DNA of 64,000 bases from assembly GCF_019195455.1 (NCBI RefSeq), contig NZ_JAIMBW010000001.1:1488001-1552000 (forward strand), read 5' to 3'. Shown here one piece after another: positions 25,906 through 36,298 of the stretch (its first letter is position 1; each line of letters opens with the position of its first letter). This stretch comes from Gymnodinialimonas phycosphaerae (GTDB lineage Bacteria > Pseudomonadota > Alphaproteobacteria > Rhodobacterales > Rhodobacteraceae). The notes under the pieces are model-generated. The model had not been told where the DNA came from. It did not search any database and saw nothing but the letters and a program-made list of their open reading frames with translations. A program made the translations under genes and the position numbers.

Positions 25906-28458
25906 TTAAGCTTTAATGTCGCCACTCAATCCATTGTCTTTAATAGCAAATTGAGCGGCGGCAAGCTTTGCGACGGGAACCCGGAACGGAGAGCAGGAAA
26001 CATAGTCAAACCCCGCCTTGCGCGAAAAGTCGACCGAGTCCGGATGACCGCCGTGTTCGCCGCACAGCGCAAGCGTCAGATCCGGGCGTGCCGTGCGGCC
26101 CCGCTCTGCCCCCAGATGCATCAATTCGCCCACGCCGTCTATGTCGAGCTGCCGGAACGGGTCTTCTGGATAGACCCCCTGTTGCACATAAGCCGACATG
26201 AACCGCCCCGCGTCATCACGCGACAGGCCATAGGTCATCTGGGTCAAATCGTTGGTTCCAAATGACAAAAATGCTGCATGTTCGGCAATTTCCCCGGCGC
26301 GCAGGGCCGCGCGCGGTGTTTCCACCATGACGCCAAGACGGTAGGTGAAATCACTGCCTGTCTTGGACCGGACCTCGGACGCGATGGCATCGACGGAGGC
26401 TTTCACCAATTCCACCTCGCGACGGGCAGAGACCAGCGGGATCATGATCTCCGGCACCACCGGCGCCCCCTTTCTGGACGACGTCACCGTCGCCTCAAAA
26501 ATCGCACGGGCCTGCATTTCATAGATCTCGGGAACGGTAATGCCCAACCGGACCCCGCGCATCCCCAGCATCGGGTTGAATTCCTGAAGCGCCTCGATCC
26601 GCTGCGCCACCCGGCTCACGGGCAGATCCAACGCCTCGGCAAGCGCACGGATGCCGTCGCGATCACGGGGCAGAAATTCGTGCAGGGGCGGGTCGAAGAG
26701 GCGGATCGTGACGGGCTGCCCCTTCATCAACTCGAACAGCTGGATGAAGTCGTCGCGCTGCATCGGTAACAGACGGTCCAGCGAGGCGGCACGATCGCCT
26801 GCGTTTTCGGCAAAGATCATCTCGCGCATCACCGTCATGCGATTGCTGTCGAAGAACATGTGCTCGGTCCGGCACAAGCCAATGCCATCGACCCCGAAGC
26901 GCTGCGCCATGGCGGCATCCTCAGGCGTGTCGGCATTGGCGCGAATACCGATATCACGGAATTCGTCGGCCCATTCCATCAGTGTGGCAAAGGCCCCGCC
27001 TAGTGCCGGTTCCACCATCTCGGCCGCGCCCACGAGGACTTCCCCGGCAGAGCCGTCGAGCGTGATGATATCCCCCTCATGGAACACCTTACGCCCCGGA
27101 ACGGTGACGGTTTTCTTGCGATGATCGAGCTGTAGTTGCGTGGCACCGGCCACACAGGGCAGACCCAAACCGCGTGCAATCACCGCCGCGTGGGAGGTCA
27201 CGCCGCCGCGTTCCGTCAGGATCGCCTGGGCCGCGTGCATGCCGCGAATATCCTCGGGCGAGGTCTCTCGGCGCACCAGAATACAGGGCTCGCCCCGGGC
27301 GCTGGCGGCTTGCGCCGCCGCAGCCGAGAACACGATCTTGCCAGTCGCCGCCCCCGGCGCGGCCGGGATGCCCGTGGTCAACACATCGCGCACGGCACCC
27401 GCTTTCACCTGCCGGTGCAACAACCCGTTGAGCGTGAACGGCGGAATCCGAAGCAGCGCTTCTTCGCGCGGGATCACGCCGTCGTTGGCCAAGGCCACGG
27501 CAATCTCGACCTCGGCGCGCGCCGAGCGGGGCGTCCGCACCGCGTCGAGGATCGACAAGGCGCCGTCCATCAGCGTGAATTCGATCTGCATTTCCTCGCG
27601 CAGCCGCATCCGCATCAGCCCGTGAGCATCGCGCAGGGCCTGCACCTGGTCGGGGGCCACATCCTCCAGAGCGGGTCCGCGCGGATCGCTTTCAATGAAT
27701 TGTGCCGCGCCCTCGGTCAGGGCCTGACGCCCCTGCCCGCGCGGAAGATAACGGCCGGTGATTTGCGGCTCTCCGGTATCGCTTGAGACGAACTGCACCA
27801 CCCCCGCGCCGGAGATTCCGCCGCCAAAGGTTCCGGGCGCCGGCCCTAGTGCCATCTGTTGAACCACCAGCCCCAGCCCCGCATCAGCAGGCGCACCCTG
27901 GGCCTGACGCAACAGGCGAGCCGTCGTGCCCTCCCACGCCCGCGCCATGGAGCGCAGAACCTCGGCCAGTTGCACCGTGGTGTCCTGGGGAAACGCCTCC
28001 TCCATCTCGGCCTCATAGGCCTGTTTGGCAAGGCGTGGCGTGATCGGGTTTTCGAACTCCTCGGCGTCCAACCGGTGCACATCCACGGCGTAGGAGCGGA
28101 TGAAGCCGGTGTAGACCGCGCCCGCGACATCTGGGCCATGGGTCTTGGCCAATGCATCGGCCGTCGCGTCACACATGCCGACGTTCAGGATCGTGCCCGG
28201 CCCGCCCCAATCCGACGTCTCCGACGACGAGCGCACCGACAGCAGCGCCCCGGGACCGAAAATGCCGACAAGGGCCGCCAGATCTGGCATCTTGCCGTCG
28301 GCGATGGCGCGCACGGTGTCGAAGCTTAGCGCGACCGTATGGGGCACCGGCATCTCCAGCCGCGCGAGGCGCTGCAGGCATTTCGCACGGTTGCCGTGCC
28401 GATGCGTGCGAATATCGGCGGTCGGCGTGATCTCGGTGAAATCGGGCGTGGTAAGCAT
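25906..28458 (-). CDS. ppdK: Pyruvate, phosphate dikinase (divergent nucleotide-binding half)
   Basis: Encodes 850 residues. The central phosphohistidine domain (ILTERGGVTSHAAVIARGLGLPCVAG, His423) and the C-terminal PEP/pyruvate barrel (GIGLCRTEHMFF, LRFFDPPLHEFLP-like RLFDPPLHEFLPRD, VMVETPRAAL, SFGTNDLTQMTYGLSRDD, catalytic Cys822 in YVSCSPFR) are intact. The N-terminal ATP-grasp half differs from classical enzymes: the usual KGANL and SMPGMMDT motifs are replaced (GNRAKCLQRL; SSETSDWGGPGT). Classical PPDK interconverts pyruvate and PEP. The ATG at 28458 is chosen. It lies downstream of glyS in the opposite-end sense, with a 129-base gap. Confidence 0.88.
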   Translation of the reverse strand: MLTTPDFTEITPTADIRTHRHGNRAKCLQRLARLEMPVPHTVALSFDTVRAIADGKMPDLAALVGIFGPGALLSVRSSSETSDWGGPGTILNVGMCDATADALAKTHGPDVAGAVYTGFIRSYAVDVHRLDAEEFENPITPRLAKQAYEAEMEEAFPQDTTVQLAEVLRSMARAWEGTTARLLRQAQGAPADAGLGLVVQQMALGPAPGTFGGGISGAGVVQFVSSDTGEPQITGRYLPRGQGRQALTEGAAQFIESDPRGPALEDVAPDQVQALRDAHGLMRMRLREEMQIEFTLMDGALSILDAVRTPRSARAEVEIAVALANDGVIPREEALLRIPPFTLNGLLHRQVKAGAVRDVLTTGIPAAPGAATGKIVFSAAAAQAASARGEPCILVRRETSPEDIRGMHAAQAILTERGGVTSHAAVIARGLGLPCVAGATQLQLDHRKKTVTVPGRKVFHEGDIITLDGSAGEVLVGAAEMVEPALGGAFATLMEWADEFRDIGIRANADTPEDAAMAQRFGVDGIGLCRTEHMFFDSNRMTVMREMIFAENAGDRAASLDRLLPMQRDDFIQLFELMKGQPVTIRLFDPPLHEFLPRDRDGIRALAEALDLPVSRVAQRIEALQEFNPMLGMRGVRLGITVPEIYEMQARAIFEATVTSSRKGAPVVPEIMIPLVSARREVELVKASVDAIASEVRSKTGSDFTYRLGVMVETPRAALRAGEIAEHAAFLSFGTNDLTQMTYGLSRDDAGRFMSAYVQQGVYPEDPFRQLDIDGVGELMHLGAERGRTARPDLTLALCGEHGGHPDSVDFSRKAGFDYVSCSPFRVPVAKLAAAQFAIKDNGLSGDIKA

Positions 28459-28587
28459 GGGACCGGGGCTCAAGTATTGATATCCCCGGAAGATACAACC
28501 CGAAGGGTGTGTGTCCAGTTAAGCGGGCCGCTTTAAGACAGTTTACCGCAGAGGTGTTGCTGCATCGCGGCGAGCGGACCCTGCGCC

Positions 28588-30816
28588 CTACCCCTCGATT
28601 TTCCCCAGATCCGCGACTGATCCACAAATCTCTGCTATATCGTGAAGCAAATTCAGACGGTTGCGGCGGATGATATCATTGTCGGCATTGACCTGGACGG
28701 CCTCGAAGAAGGCATCGATGGGCGCACGCAGCTTGGCCATTTCAGTCATCGCGTCTTCAAACCGTTCCTCGGCCAATGCTGGCGCAATGGCTTTCCGAGC
28801 CCCCTCAAGGGCGGCGAACAGTGCGCGCTCCTCGTCGGTTTCCGCGTATTTGACATCCGCGCCATAGCGATATTCGACGCCGTCCTTCTGTTCGGCCTGG
28901 GCCAGGATATTGGCCGAGCGCTTGTAGCCCTGGATCAGGTTCTCGCCGTCCGGGGTGTCGAGGAAGGCTTGCAAGGCGCGGGCGCGGGCGACGACGAGGG
29001 TAAGGTCGTCGGTCGGCGGCATGGAAAGCGCCGCGTCGATAACGTCATGGCGGATGTTTTCGGCCTTGAGGTGGACCTTGAGGCGATCGTGGAAGAAGGC
29101 GAGGAGGTCTTGAGAAATCTCTGGCACAAACTTCTTGGCGTCCCTGACAATGTCTTCCTCAATCTCTGGGGATATTCTCTCGAAATACTCGTCGATCTCA
29201 TCAGAAATGAAGTCGTAACCTTCCGCGTGGGCTGCTCGAGCAAACTTCTCAAACGGTTGCTTTTCGCTTCCAAACTTCGCGAGTCCAAATCGAAAACTCA
29301 CTTCACTCTTAATGAGTTTGAACAATTCGACGCGGTGACCCGACGACAAAACAATCCGAATAACCCCCAACGCCGCGCGCCGCAGCGCGAACGGATCTTT
29401 TGACCCCGTGGGCTTCTCGTCAATCGCCCAGAACCCCGTCAGCAGGTCCAGCTTGTCGGCCAGCGCGACGGCCACCGAAAGCGGCGCTGTCGGCACGTCA
29501 TCCGTCGGGCCCAAAGGCGCGTAGTGCTCTTCAGCCACCGCCGCGATGGCCGGGTCCAGCCCGGCCTCCAGCGCGTAGTATTTGCCCATCGTGCCTTGCA
29601 GTTCAGGGAACTCGAAGACCATTTCCGAGGACAGATCGGCCTTTGCAATCCGCGCCGCCGTTTCCGCTGCCGTGGGGTCCGCGCCGACCATTGACGCGAT
29701 CTCTCGCGCCAAGGCCGCGATGCGCTCCACCCGCTCGGCCTGGCTCCCCAAACGCCGCTCGAACGTCACGTTTTCCAACGCTTTGCGCCATGCGTCCATG
29801 CCATCTCGAGCGACGCGCAAGTCGTTGTCCCAGAAGAACTTTCCGTCCGCCAGACGGGCGAACAGGACCTTGGCGTTGCCGGCGATGATCGTCTCGCCGT
29901 GGTCCGCCGTCTCGCGGTTGGCGACAGTAATGAACCGCTCAATCCGGCCCGTTGCCGGATTGCGGACCGAGAAAAACTTCTGGTGCTCACGCATGGAGGT
30001 TTGAAGCACCTCCGCCGGAAGCCCGAGGAAATCCTCGGCAATCTCGCCCATCAGCACGACGGGCCATTCCACGAGGCCCGCGACCTCAGCCAGAAGGCCC
30101 GCATCTTCCACAACCTCCAACCCTGCCGCGAAGGCCATATTGGTGGCATCGTGCCAGATCGCGTCGGATCGGTCCTGCGCGGACAGTACCACCTTCGCCG
30201 CACGCAACTTCGCCGAGTAATCCTCAAAGGAGGAGACCGTAAAACGCCCCGGCGCCATGAAGCGATGGCCTTCCGTGGTGTTGCCCGCCGCGATGCCGTC
30301 CACGTCGAACGGCACGACTTCGGCGCCGTCTTCGCGGGTCAAAAGGCACAGGATAGACTGCAACGGCCGCACCCAACGCAGGCTGCCCGTGCCCCAGCGC
30401 ATCGACTTGGGCCAAGGGAAATTGCGGATCACCTGTGGGATCACGTCCGCGATGATGTCAGCCGCCGGGCGGCCTTGGGTCGTGACCTTCGCGTAATAGA
30501 AGCTGCCCTTCTTCTCTTCGCGCTCTTCCAGATCGCCGCGTGCGACCCCTGCGCCCCGCAGAAAGCCTTCCAACGCCTTTTCCGGTGCGCCCACCTTGGG
30601 GCCCCGGCGTTCTTCCACCGTTGTGGGCGAGGCGTCATTCAAACCTTCCAGCGCCAGGACAAGGCGGCGGGGCGTCACGAAGGTGCCGGCGGACGCGTAG
30701 GTCAACCCGGCCTCGACCAGGCCGTCGGTCACCAGCCGCTTGAGGTCCGCAGCGGCGCGCGCCTGCATGCGGGCGGGGATTTCCTCGGAGAAGAGTTCCA
30801 ACAGAAGATCAGGCAT
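28588..30816 (-). CDS. glyS: Glycine--tRNA ligase beta subunit
   Basis: Encodes 742 residues of the bacterial alpha2beta2 glycyl-tRNA synthetase beta chain, which binds tRNA. Family features: LLLELFSEEIPARM at the start, TPRRLVL, RWGTGSLRWVRPLQSIL, HQKFFSVRNP, AFGLATLEELVD-type helical regions (DPFALRRAALGVIRIVL) and the C-terminal anticodon-binding DALR-like domain. It is the third gene of glyQ-(small membrane protein)-glyS, starting five bases after the preceding stop. Confidence 0.97.
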   Translation of the reverse strand: MPDLLLELFSEEIPARMQARAAADLKRLVTDGLVEAGLTYASAGTFVTPRRLVLALEGLNDASPTTVEERRGPKVGAPEKALEGFLRGAGVARGDLEEREEKKGSFYYAKVTTQGRPAADIIADVIPQVIRNFPWPKSMRWGTGSLRWVRPLQSILCLLTREDGAEVVPFDVDGIAAGNTTEGHRFMAPGRFTVSSFEDYSAKLRAAKVVLSAQDRSDAIWHDATNMAFAAGLEVVEDAGLLAEVAGLVEWPVVLMGEIAEDFLGLPAEVLQTSMREHQKFFSVRNPATGRIERFITVANRETADHGETIIAGNAKVLFARLADGKFFWDNDLRVARDGMDAWRKALENVTFERRLGSQAERVERIAALAREIASMVGADPTAAETAARIAKADLSSEMVFEFPELQGTMGKYYALEAGLDPAIAAVAEEHYAPLGPTDDVPTAPLSVAVALADKLDLLTGFWAIDEKPTGSKDPFALRRAALGVIRIVLSSGHRVELFKLIKSEVSFRFGLAKFGSEKQPFEKFARAAHAEGYDFISDEIDEYFERISPEIEEDIVRDAKKFVPEISQDLLAFFHDRLKVHLKAENIRHDVIDAALSMPPTDDLTLVVARARALQAFLDTPDGENLIQGYKRSANILAQAEQKDGVEYRYGADVKYAETDEERALFAALEGARKAIAPALAEERFEDAMTEMAKLRAPIDAFFEAVQVNADNDIIRRNRLNLLHDIAEICGSVADLGKIEG

Positions 30817-30821
30817 GGGAC

Positions 30822-31286
30822 TTACTCCAAAGTGCCGTTGAGTTGCGTCCAGGCGTAGCCGCGCCCGTCGGGAAAGATGGCCACCACGCGGTCAACGCCG
30901 CGCGCAATTTCGCGGGTGGCAAGATAGGCTTGTGCCTCTCCGGCCTCCAGCGCTGAGCCGATGGCTTCTGCATCGAAGCAGTTGAACCATCGCGGCGCCG
31001 TCAGCGGCGTGGGCGTATCATAGGCCATCGCATCAGACTGAAAGCGCTCAAGAATTTCGCCAGACAGCCCAAAGCACGCCCGGAACCGTAGCGGAGAGGT
31101 ATCGGCGTCGATGGCTTGCGCGGCATCCAGGGCCAGGTCGATCTCTGCCCCGCTTGCCAGCGTGATCGGCAGCACATTCAAATCCACACGCTCATAGTAG
31201 GCGCGCACAACGAACCACCAGAGCGCCGCGCCGAAAAGCACTGTCACTCCCAGGATCACAATAACGATGAGGCGGCCTGCGGTCAT
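30822..31286 (-). CDS. Small membrane-anchored protein (DUF6446-like) between glyQ and glyS
   Basis: Encodes 154 residues: one N-terminal membrane helix (about residues 5-27, [22 protein letters not shown]) and a soluble domain with [29 protein letters not shown] and [17 protein letters not shown] believe it matches the DUF6446 family seen beside glyS in Rhodobacterales, but from memory only. It overlaps the glyQ stop by four bases (ATGA) and glyS follows after five bases, so it is tightly coupled to the synthetase genes. Function unknown. Confidence 0.8.
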   Translation of the reverse strand: MTAGRLIVIVILGVTVLFGAALWWFVVRAYYERVDLNVLPITLASGAEIDLALDAAQAIDADTSPLRFRACFGLSGEILERFQSDAMAYDTPTPLTAPRWFNCFDAEAIGSALEAGEAQAYLATREIARGVDRVVAIFPDGRGYAWTQLNGTLE

Positions 31287-32212
31287 TGGACCTCCGCCCC
31301 GCCCGCCGCTGTCTGCACGAAGGCATCGGCGCACATCTTCGTCAGCGTGCGCACACGACCGATGTAGGCTTGGCGTTCGGTGACGGAAATCACGCCGCGC
31401 GCGTCCAGAAGGTTGAACAGATGGCTGGCCTTGATCGCCTGATCATAGGCCGGGTGCACCATGATGATGTGCTTGCCGGTCTTGGGATCGACGGCCTCAT
31501 GGTCCAGCAATTGCTGGCACTCGGCCTCGGCGTCCTCGAAATGGCGCAAAAGCGCCTCCGTGGTGGCGGCATCGAAATTGTGGCGCGAGTATTCTTCCTC
31601 GGTCTGGCGGAACACATCGCCATAACTCAGCGGAATGGGCGCGTCGGGATCGTTGTAGGGCATGTCCATGACGTGATCGATGCCAAGGATGTAGATCGCC
31701 AGACGCTCCAACCCATAGGTCAACTCGCCCGAGACAGGGTGGCAATCATGGCCGCCCACCTGCTGGAAATAGGTGAACTGCGACACTTCCATGCCGTCGC
31801 ACCAGACCTCCCACCCCAGGCCCCATGCGCCAAGCGTCGGGCTTTCCCAATCGTCCTCTACAAAACGGATGTCGTGCAGATCGGTGTCGATGCCGATGGC
31901 ACGCAAAGAGCCAAGGTAGAGGTCTTGCAAGTCAGGCGGCGACGGTTTGATGATCACCTGGTACTGGTAATAGTGCTGTAACCGGTTCGGATTTTCGCCA
32001 TAGCGCCCGTCCGTCGGGCGGCGCGAGGGCTGCACGTAGGCCGCCGTCCACGGTTTGGACCCCAACGAGCGCAGGGTTGTGGCGGGGTGGAACGTACCCG
32101 CACCGACCTCCATGTCATAAGGCTGCATGATCGCGCTGCCCTTGCCCGCCCAGTAGGCTTGCAAGCGCAGAATGATCTCCTGGAAGGACCGGGGGCGGGT
32201 GGGCTCTGTCAT
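31283..32212 (-). CDS. glyQ: Glycine--tRNA ligase alpha subunit
   Basis: Encodes 309 residues of the catalytic alpha chain of bacterial glycyl-tRNA synthetase. Signatures: [80 protein letters not shown] and [16 protein letters not shown]. The ATG at 32212 matches the family start ([10 protein letters not shown]); a longer in-frame start adds 21 unconserved residues. It is the first gene of the glyQ operon. Confidence 0.97.
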   Translation of the reverse strand: MTEPTRPRSFQEIILRLQAYWAGKGSAIMQPYDMEVGAGTFHPATTLRSLGSKPWTAAYVQPSRRPTDGRYGENPNRLQHYYQYQVIIKPSPPDLQDLYLGSLRAIGIDTDLHDIRFVEDDWESPTLGAWGLGWEVWCDGMEVSQFTYFQQVGGHDCHPVSGELTYGLERLAIYILGIDHVMDMPYNDPDAPIPLSYGDVFRQTEEEYSRHNFDAATTEALLRHFEDAEAECQQLLDHEAVDPKTGKHIIMVHPAYDQAIKASHLFNLLDARGVISVTERQAYIGRVRTLTKMCADAFVQTAAGGAEVQ

Positions 32213-32509
32213 CTTGAAGGGCTCCGGGTGGGATGATTTGGCGCGATGACTAGACGGGGTGGGGGCCGTGGTCAATCAAAGGGGAAGGAATGGCGCGCGG
32301 CGGTCGGCAATGCCCCTGCCCCGGCCGCGCCAAATGGATGGCAGCGTCAACCACCTGCCGCATCTGTGCCACGCCCCGGCGCGGGACATGTGGAAAACTA
32401 TTGCAAAACAGGGTGCAATCGACGCAAAGCGTGGATAAGTTGCCGCTTGGGCCGCATATAGCGCGGCTCATGCGCACATTAGAATTAAAGACAGGGTTTC
32501 GGGTTAGAC
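32213..32509. other. 297-base divergent intergenic region (glyQ / pseudo-protease)
   Basis: No gene is evident. The left half is GC-rich with several G- or C-runs; the right half (32395-32500) is AT-richer and should hold promoters for both flanking genes, but I cannot assign -35/-10 elements with confidence. Confidence 0.5.
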
Positions 32510-34264
32510 ATGGCGATGCGGTTTTTGCAGGGTTTCTTGGCCCTTGTTTTTGTGGTTTTCGGGGTGATCGGCGGGCTCAGCAGCAGCGCCCAGGCGCAGA
32601 ACCAGGTTTGGGTCCAGATCGAGGCGCATCCCAACCTCACCACGGCAGAGCAGCGTGTGCGCGCCTACTCGCAACTGGTGGAAAACGTGAATGGATTTCG
32701 CGCGACCACGGGCCTTTATGCGGTGGCTTTGGGCCCCTACGACCCCGATACGGGTCGGCTGGTGTTGCAACAGCTTCTGGGCCAGGGCCTGATCCCGCGC
32801 GACAGTTTCCTTGAGGACGGTGATCTTTACGCGACACAGTTCTTCCCCGTAGCGGCAAGCGCGTTGGAAGAGGCCCCTGAAACCCCGGCAGAAACAGCGA
32901 CCGAGACGCCGGTCGAGGAAGTTGCAGCCCCCGTCGTGCTGGACGAGACCCCGCAAGAGGCGCGCCAGTCCGAGGCCCAATTGACCCGTGAGGAACGCGA
33001 CCAGTTGCAAATCGCCCTGCAATGGTTCGGCTTCTACACCGGCGGCATCGACGGCGCCTTTGGCCCCGGCACCCGCGGCTCCATGCAGGCCTATCAGACC
33101 GACCGCGGGATGGAGCCTACTGGCATCCTGACAACGCGCCAGCGCGCCCAATTGCTGGACGAATACCAAGGCGAGTTAAGCGCGCTTGGCATGCGCAACG
33201 TGCTGGACCAGCGCGCAGGCATTCAGATGGACCTGCCCATGGCGATGGTTCGCTTTGACAGCTACAACTTCCCCTTCGCCCAATATGAAGAGGTGAACGA
33301 CAGCGGCGTCCGCGTCATGTTGATCAGCCAGCCCGGCGATCGCGCCACGCTTTTCGGCCTCTATGAGATCATGCAGACCCTCGACATCGTGCCGCTGGAA
33401 GGCGCGCGCGAACGCGGCAGTGACAGGTTCACGCTGACCGGCCAATCCGCCACCCTGCGCAGCCATACCGAGGCCCGCCTTGTAGGCGGTGCCGTCAAGG
33501 GCTTCACCCTGATCTGGGAACCCTCTGCCGACGCCCAAATGGAGCGTGTCCTGCCGATGATGCAATCCAGCTTCGCCGCCGTCGACGGCACGTTGGATCC
33601 CGCCGCCGTGCCCGAGGGCCTGGACGAGAGCATCGACATGGTTTCGGGCCTGACGGTGCGCCGCCCCGATATCGTGCGTACGGGCTTCTTTCTCGACAGC
33701 CAGGGCACGGTCCTGACGACCACGGAAGTCGCCGGCCAATGCGGTCAGATCCTGATCGACAATGCCTATGAGGCAACTGTCAGCTACCGCGACGACGCCC
33801 TTGGCATTGCCGTTTTGACGCCAAGTCAAGCGCTTGCCCCCTTGGGATTTGCGCAATTGGCGGCGGATCCCGCGCGTCTACGGGCCGATATCGCCGTGGC
33901 CGGCTACCCCTTCGGCGGCGCGTTGTCTTCCGCCTCGACGTCGTTCGGCTCGCTGGCCGAGCTGAGCGGCGTAAACGGAGAGGACACGGTCCAACGCCTG
34001 TCTGTGAATACTGCCGATACAGAGGCCGGTGGCCCGGTCCTCGATCTCTCGGGCAATGTCATCGGCATGGTTCTGCCAGGCGTTGTCGGCGACCGCACCT
34101 TGCCCTCTGACGTAACCCTCGCGTTGCGGGCCGATCAACTGATCGGCGAGTTGCAGGCGGCGGGTGTCAGCGTGACGCTGGCGCAGCCCACCGGTGTGCT
34201 CAACCGCGAGAACGTCAGCCGCGAAGCGCAGGACATGACGGTGCGCGTCAGCTGCTGGAACTAA
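32510..34264 (+). CDS. Secreted peptidoglycan-binding protein with a degenerate trypsin-like domain
   Basis: Encodes 584 residues: Sec signal peptide (to about residue 29), an N-terminal repeat-like region, an acidic Pro/Glu linker (about 122-155), a peptidoglycan-binding PG_binding_1 domain (about 163-220; [23 protein letters not shown]), and a C-terminal trypsin-like domain (about 390-570). In that domain the catalytic His is replaced (LTTTEV, Glu406 where LTNxHV is usual) and the nucleophile Ser is Ala506 (TEAGGPV instead of GDSGGP). The fold looks retained but it should not be an active serine protease; a binding or regulatory role at the cell wall is likely. A strong terminator follows. 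Confidence 0.87.
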   Translation: MAMRFLQGFLALVFVVFGVIGGLSSSAQAQNQVWVQIEAHPNLTTAEQRVRAYSQLVENVNGFRATTGLYAVALGPYDPDTGRLVLQQLLGQGLIPRDSFLEDGDLYATQFFPVAASALEEAPETPAETATETPVEEVAAPVVLDETPQEARQSEAQLTREERDQLQIALQWFGFYTGGIDGAFGPGTRGSMQAYQTDRGMEPTGILTTRQRAQLLDEYQGELSALGMRNVLDQRAGIQMDLPMAMVRFDSYNFPFAQYEEVNDSGVRVMLISQPGDRATLFGLYEIMQTLDIVPLEGARERGSDRFTLTGQSATLRSHTEARLVGGAVKGFTLIWEPSADAQMERVLPMMQSSFAAVDGTLDPAAVPEGLDESIDMVSGLTVRRPDIVRTGFFLDSQGTVLTTTEVAGQCGQILIDNAYEATVSYRDDALGIAVLTPSQALAPLGFAQLAADPARLRADIAVAGYPFGGALSSASTSFGSLAELSGVNGEDTVQRLSVNTADTEAGGPVLDLSGNVIGMVLPGVVGDRTLPSDVTLALRADQLIGELQAAGVSVTLAQPTGVLNRENVSREAQDMTVRVSCWN

Positions 34265-34324
34265 GCGGACGCCCCAAGCCCCCTCGGGCGGCCCGGAACG
34301 CGTTTCGGCAAGGATTGAAACAAT

Positions 34325-34362
34325 CGGCCGGACCCCATGTCGGGGCTCCGGCCGTTTTATTT
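34325..34362 (+). terminator. Rho-independent terminator
   Basis: An 8-bp outer stem (CGGCCGGA/TCCGGCCG) stacks on a 4-bp C/G stem with a 5-base loop and one bulged C, followed by TTTTATTT. It separates the pseudo-protease gene from cobS. Confidence 0.9.
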
Positions 34363-34451
34363 GCACGTGCCCGATCGCGCCCTTCCCCTTGCAGCCCCCC
34401 GATATATGTTGCATCCCGACGCGACGAAAAATCATAGAGATTGAGGGCACC

Positions 34452-35441
34452 ATGGCCGACGGCACCAGCTTGAGCATCGATGCAAAACCCACCGAGGAAT
34501 ACTCGGTCCGTGAGGTCTTCGGCATCGATTCCGATATGAAAGTAAAGGGTTTTGCCGAGCCGACAGACCGCGTCCCCGAGATCGATTCGACCTATAAATT
34601 CGACCCCGACACGACCTTGGCGATCCTGGCAGGCTTCGGCTGGAACCGCCGCGTGATGGTGCAGGGTTACCACGGAACGGGTAAATCCACGCACATCGAA
34701 CAGGTCGGCGCGCGCCTGAACTGGCCGACGGTGCGGGTGAACCTCGACAGTCACATCTCCCGGATCGACCTGATCGGCAAGGATGCGATCAAGCTGCGCG
34801 ACGGCAAGCAAGTGACGGAATTCCATGAAGGAATCCTGCCATGGGCCCTGCGCAACCCGGTTGCGATCGTGTTCGACGAATATGACGCGGGCCGCGCCGA
34901 CGTGATGTTCGTGATCCAGCGCGTGTTAGAGACGGACGGCAAACTGACGCTGATGGACCAGAACGAGATTATCACGCCGAACCCTTTTTTCCGTTTGTTT
35001 GCAACGGCTAATACCGTGGGTCTGGGCGACACGACCGGCCTCTACCACGGCACCCAGCAGATCAACCAGGCGCAGATGGACCGCTGGAGCCTTGTGGCGA
35101 CGTTGAACTATCTGTCTCACGATGCAGAGGTGAACATCGTTTTGGCCAAGCAGCCCCATTACAACACCGAGGCAGGCCGCAAGACGATGAACCAGATGGT
35201 TACCGTGGCCGATCTGACGCGCACCGCCTTCATGAACGGCGAACTCAGCACCGTGATGTCGCCCCGGACGGTCATCAACTGGGCTCAGAACGCCGAGATC
35301 TTCCGCGACGTGGGCTACGCTTTCCGCGTGTCTTTCCTCAACAAATGCGATGAGTTGGAGCGTCAGACGGTGGCCGAGTTCTACCAGCGCTGCTTCGATG
35401 AAGAGCTGCCCGAAAGCGCGGCATCGATGTCGCTTGGCTGA
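34452..35441 (+). CDS. cobS: Aerobic cobaltochelatase subunit CobS
   Basis: Encodes 329 residues of an AAA+ ATPase. With CobT and CobN it inserts Co2+ into hydrogenobyrinic acid a,c-diamide in aerobic cobalamin synthesis. Walker A is GYHGTGKST (residues 72-80), Walker B is [10 protein letters not shown], and the arginine-finger region is [13 protein letters not shown]. The ATG at 34452 is preceded by GAGGG; longer forms are unlikely. cobT lies 3.7 kb downstream after six small or unrelated genes. cobN is not in the window. I see no cobalamin riboswitch in the 187-base gap before it. Confidence 0.95.
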   Translation: MADGTSLSIDAKPTEEYSVREVFGIDSDMKVKGFAEPTDRVPEIDSTYKFDPDTTLAILAGFGWNRRVMVQGYHGTGKSTHIEQVGARLNWPTVRVNLDSHISRIDLIGKDAIKLRDGKQVTEFHEGILPWALRNPVAIVFDEYDAGRADVMFVIQRVLETDGKLTLMDQNEIITPNPFFRLFATANTVGLGDTTGLYHGTQQINQAQMDRWSLVATLNYLSHDAEVNIVLAKQPHYNTEAGRKTMNQMVTVADLTRTAFMNGELSTVMSPRTVINWAQNAEIFRDVGYAFRVSFLNKCDELERQTVAEFYQRCFDEELPESAASMSLG

Positions 35442-35730
35442 TGCAAGCAGGACCAAACCCCGCCGCCCCGTGGCGTGGTGGGTCTTGGTCACCTTCGTCT
35501 GCCTGATGACCCTGCAAACCGGGCCTGTCCTCTATATCGCGGTCGAGCAGGACCGCTTGGCAGGCTTCGATTGGGCGGGCTTCACAGGCTACTCCCTCGG
35601 TTATGTGGCGGTGCCCATGGCGGTTGGCTGTTTGGGCCTCCTCTACCGCCGCCGGGCGGGACCAGCTTTTTTTCTTGTGTCGGTCGTCGTGTTTTTCTTT
35701 GCCAGCTTCGGCAATCTGGCGACCTATTGA
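35434..35730 (+). CDS. Small three-helix membrane protein
   Basis: About 98 residues from a TTG at 35434 that overlaps the end of cobS by eight bases; a GTG at 35470 would give 86 residues. Three hydrophobic helices are clear ([56 protein letters not shown]) with a basic loop YRRRAG between the last two. No family is recognised and no good ribosome site is seen, so the start is uncertain. The downstream position suggests co-transcription with cobS. Confidence 0.55.
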   Translation: MADASRTKPRRPVAWWVLVTFVCLMTLQTGPVLYIAVEQDRLAGFDWAGFTGYSLGYVAVPMAVGCLGLLYRRRAGPAFFLVSVVVFFFASFGNLATY

Positions 35731-35809
35731 GACGACGGCATGGTCCTGCGGGACCAAGGCGAAGCTATTTCCCCTCGACGACGCCAGCGTCCCGTGGCCT
35801 AATCCTGCC

Positions 35810-36286
35810 GTGAAACGCCTTGTTCTTCTGCCCCTCCTGCCCGCGGTGGCCGCCTTGGTCGCGTGCGCGCCCACCTATTCACCCGGCCAGTCCGTGACAC
35901 TGGCCGATGGGGAGATCTGTACCGTGCTTGGCCGCGTGTCCCAAGGCACACGGCTCGATTGCCCGACCCGCGGCGTCATCGTGGCGGACATTCAAACGCC
36001 AAACATCAACGAGCAACTCAACCCGGAAATCGCCCCCGGCATCCAGTTGAGCGATGTGCCCGGCGTGCCCAACATCCCCGTTATCCCGCTGACCCAGGCC
36101 GAGGCTGAATGCCGTGCGGGGCAATACGCTCAGAACCGGGTGCGCGGCGCCGCCGAAGGGGCGGTGCTGGGGGCGATCGGCCTGCCCGGTAACACCCTGG
36201 GCATCATCCGTCGCAGCCAGCGCATCGCCGCCCGGATCGAGGGCCGCCCCAACGCCGCCACGGCAGATCCCTGCGCCAACCTCTGA
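35810..36286 (+). CDS. Lipoprotein of unknown function
   Basis: Encodes 158 residues from a GTG at 35810. The N-terminus KRLVLLPLLPAVAALVAC is a lipoprotein signal with the acylated Cys near residue 19. The mature part has a region with repeated Asn/Pro/Ile (about residues 65-90) and a glycine-rich segment RGAAEGAVLGAIGLPGNTLG. Function unknown. It is followed by the palindrome array at 36299-36385. Confidence 0.7.
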   Translation: MKRLVLLPLLPAVAALVACAPTYSPGQSVTLADGEICTVLGRVSQGTRLDCPTRGVIVADIQTPNINEQLNPEIAPGIQLSDVPGVPNIPVIPLTQAEAECRAGQYAQNRVRGAAEGAVLGAIGLPGNTLGIIRRSQRIAARIEGRPNAATADPCANL

Positions 36287-36298
36287 TCCCCGCGCAAA

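Noticed and set aside
25896..25916. Hairpin TTAAAG/CTTTAA at the end of ppdK as a terminator
   Set aside because: The stem is weak, AT-only at its base, includes the stop codon and has no T-run.
34265..34451. A cobalamin riboswitch before cobS
   Set aside because: The 187-base gap is too short after the terminator and contains no B12-box-like sequence that I can see.
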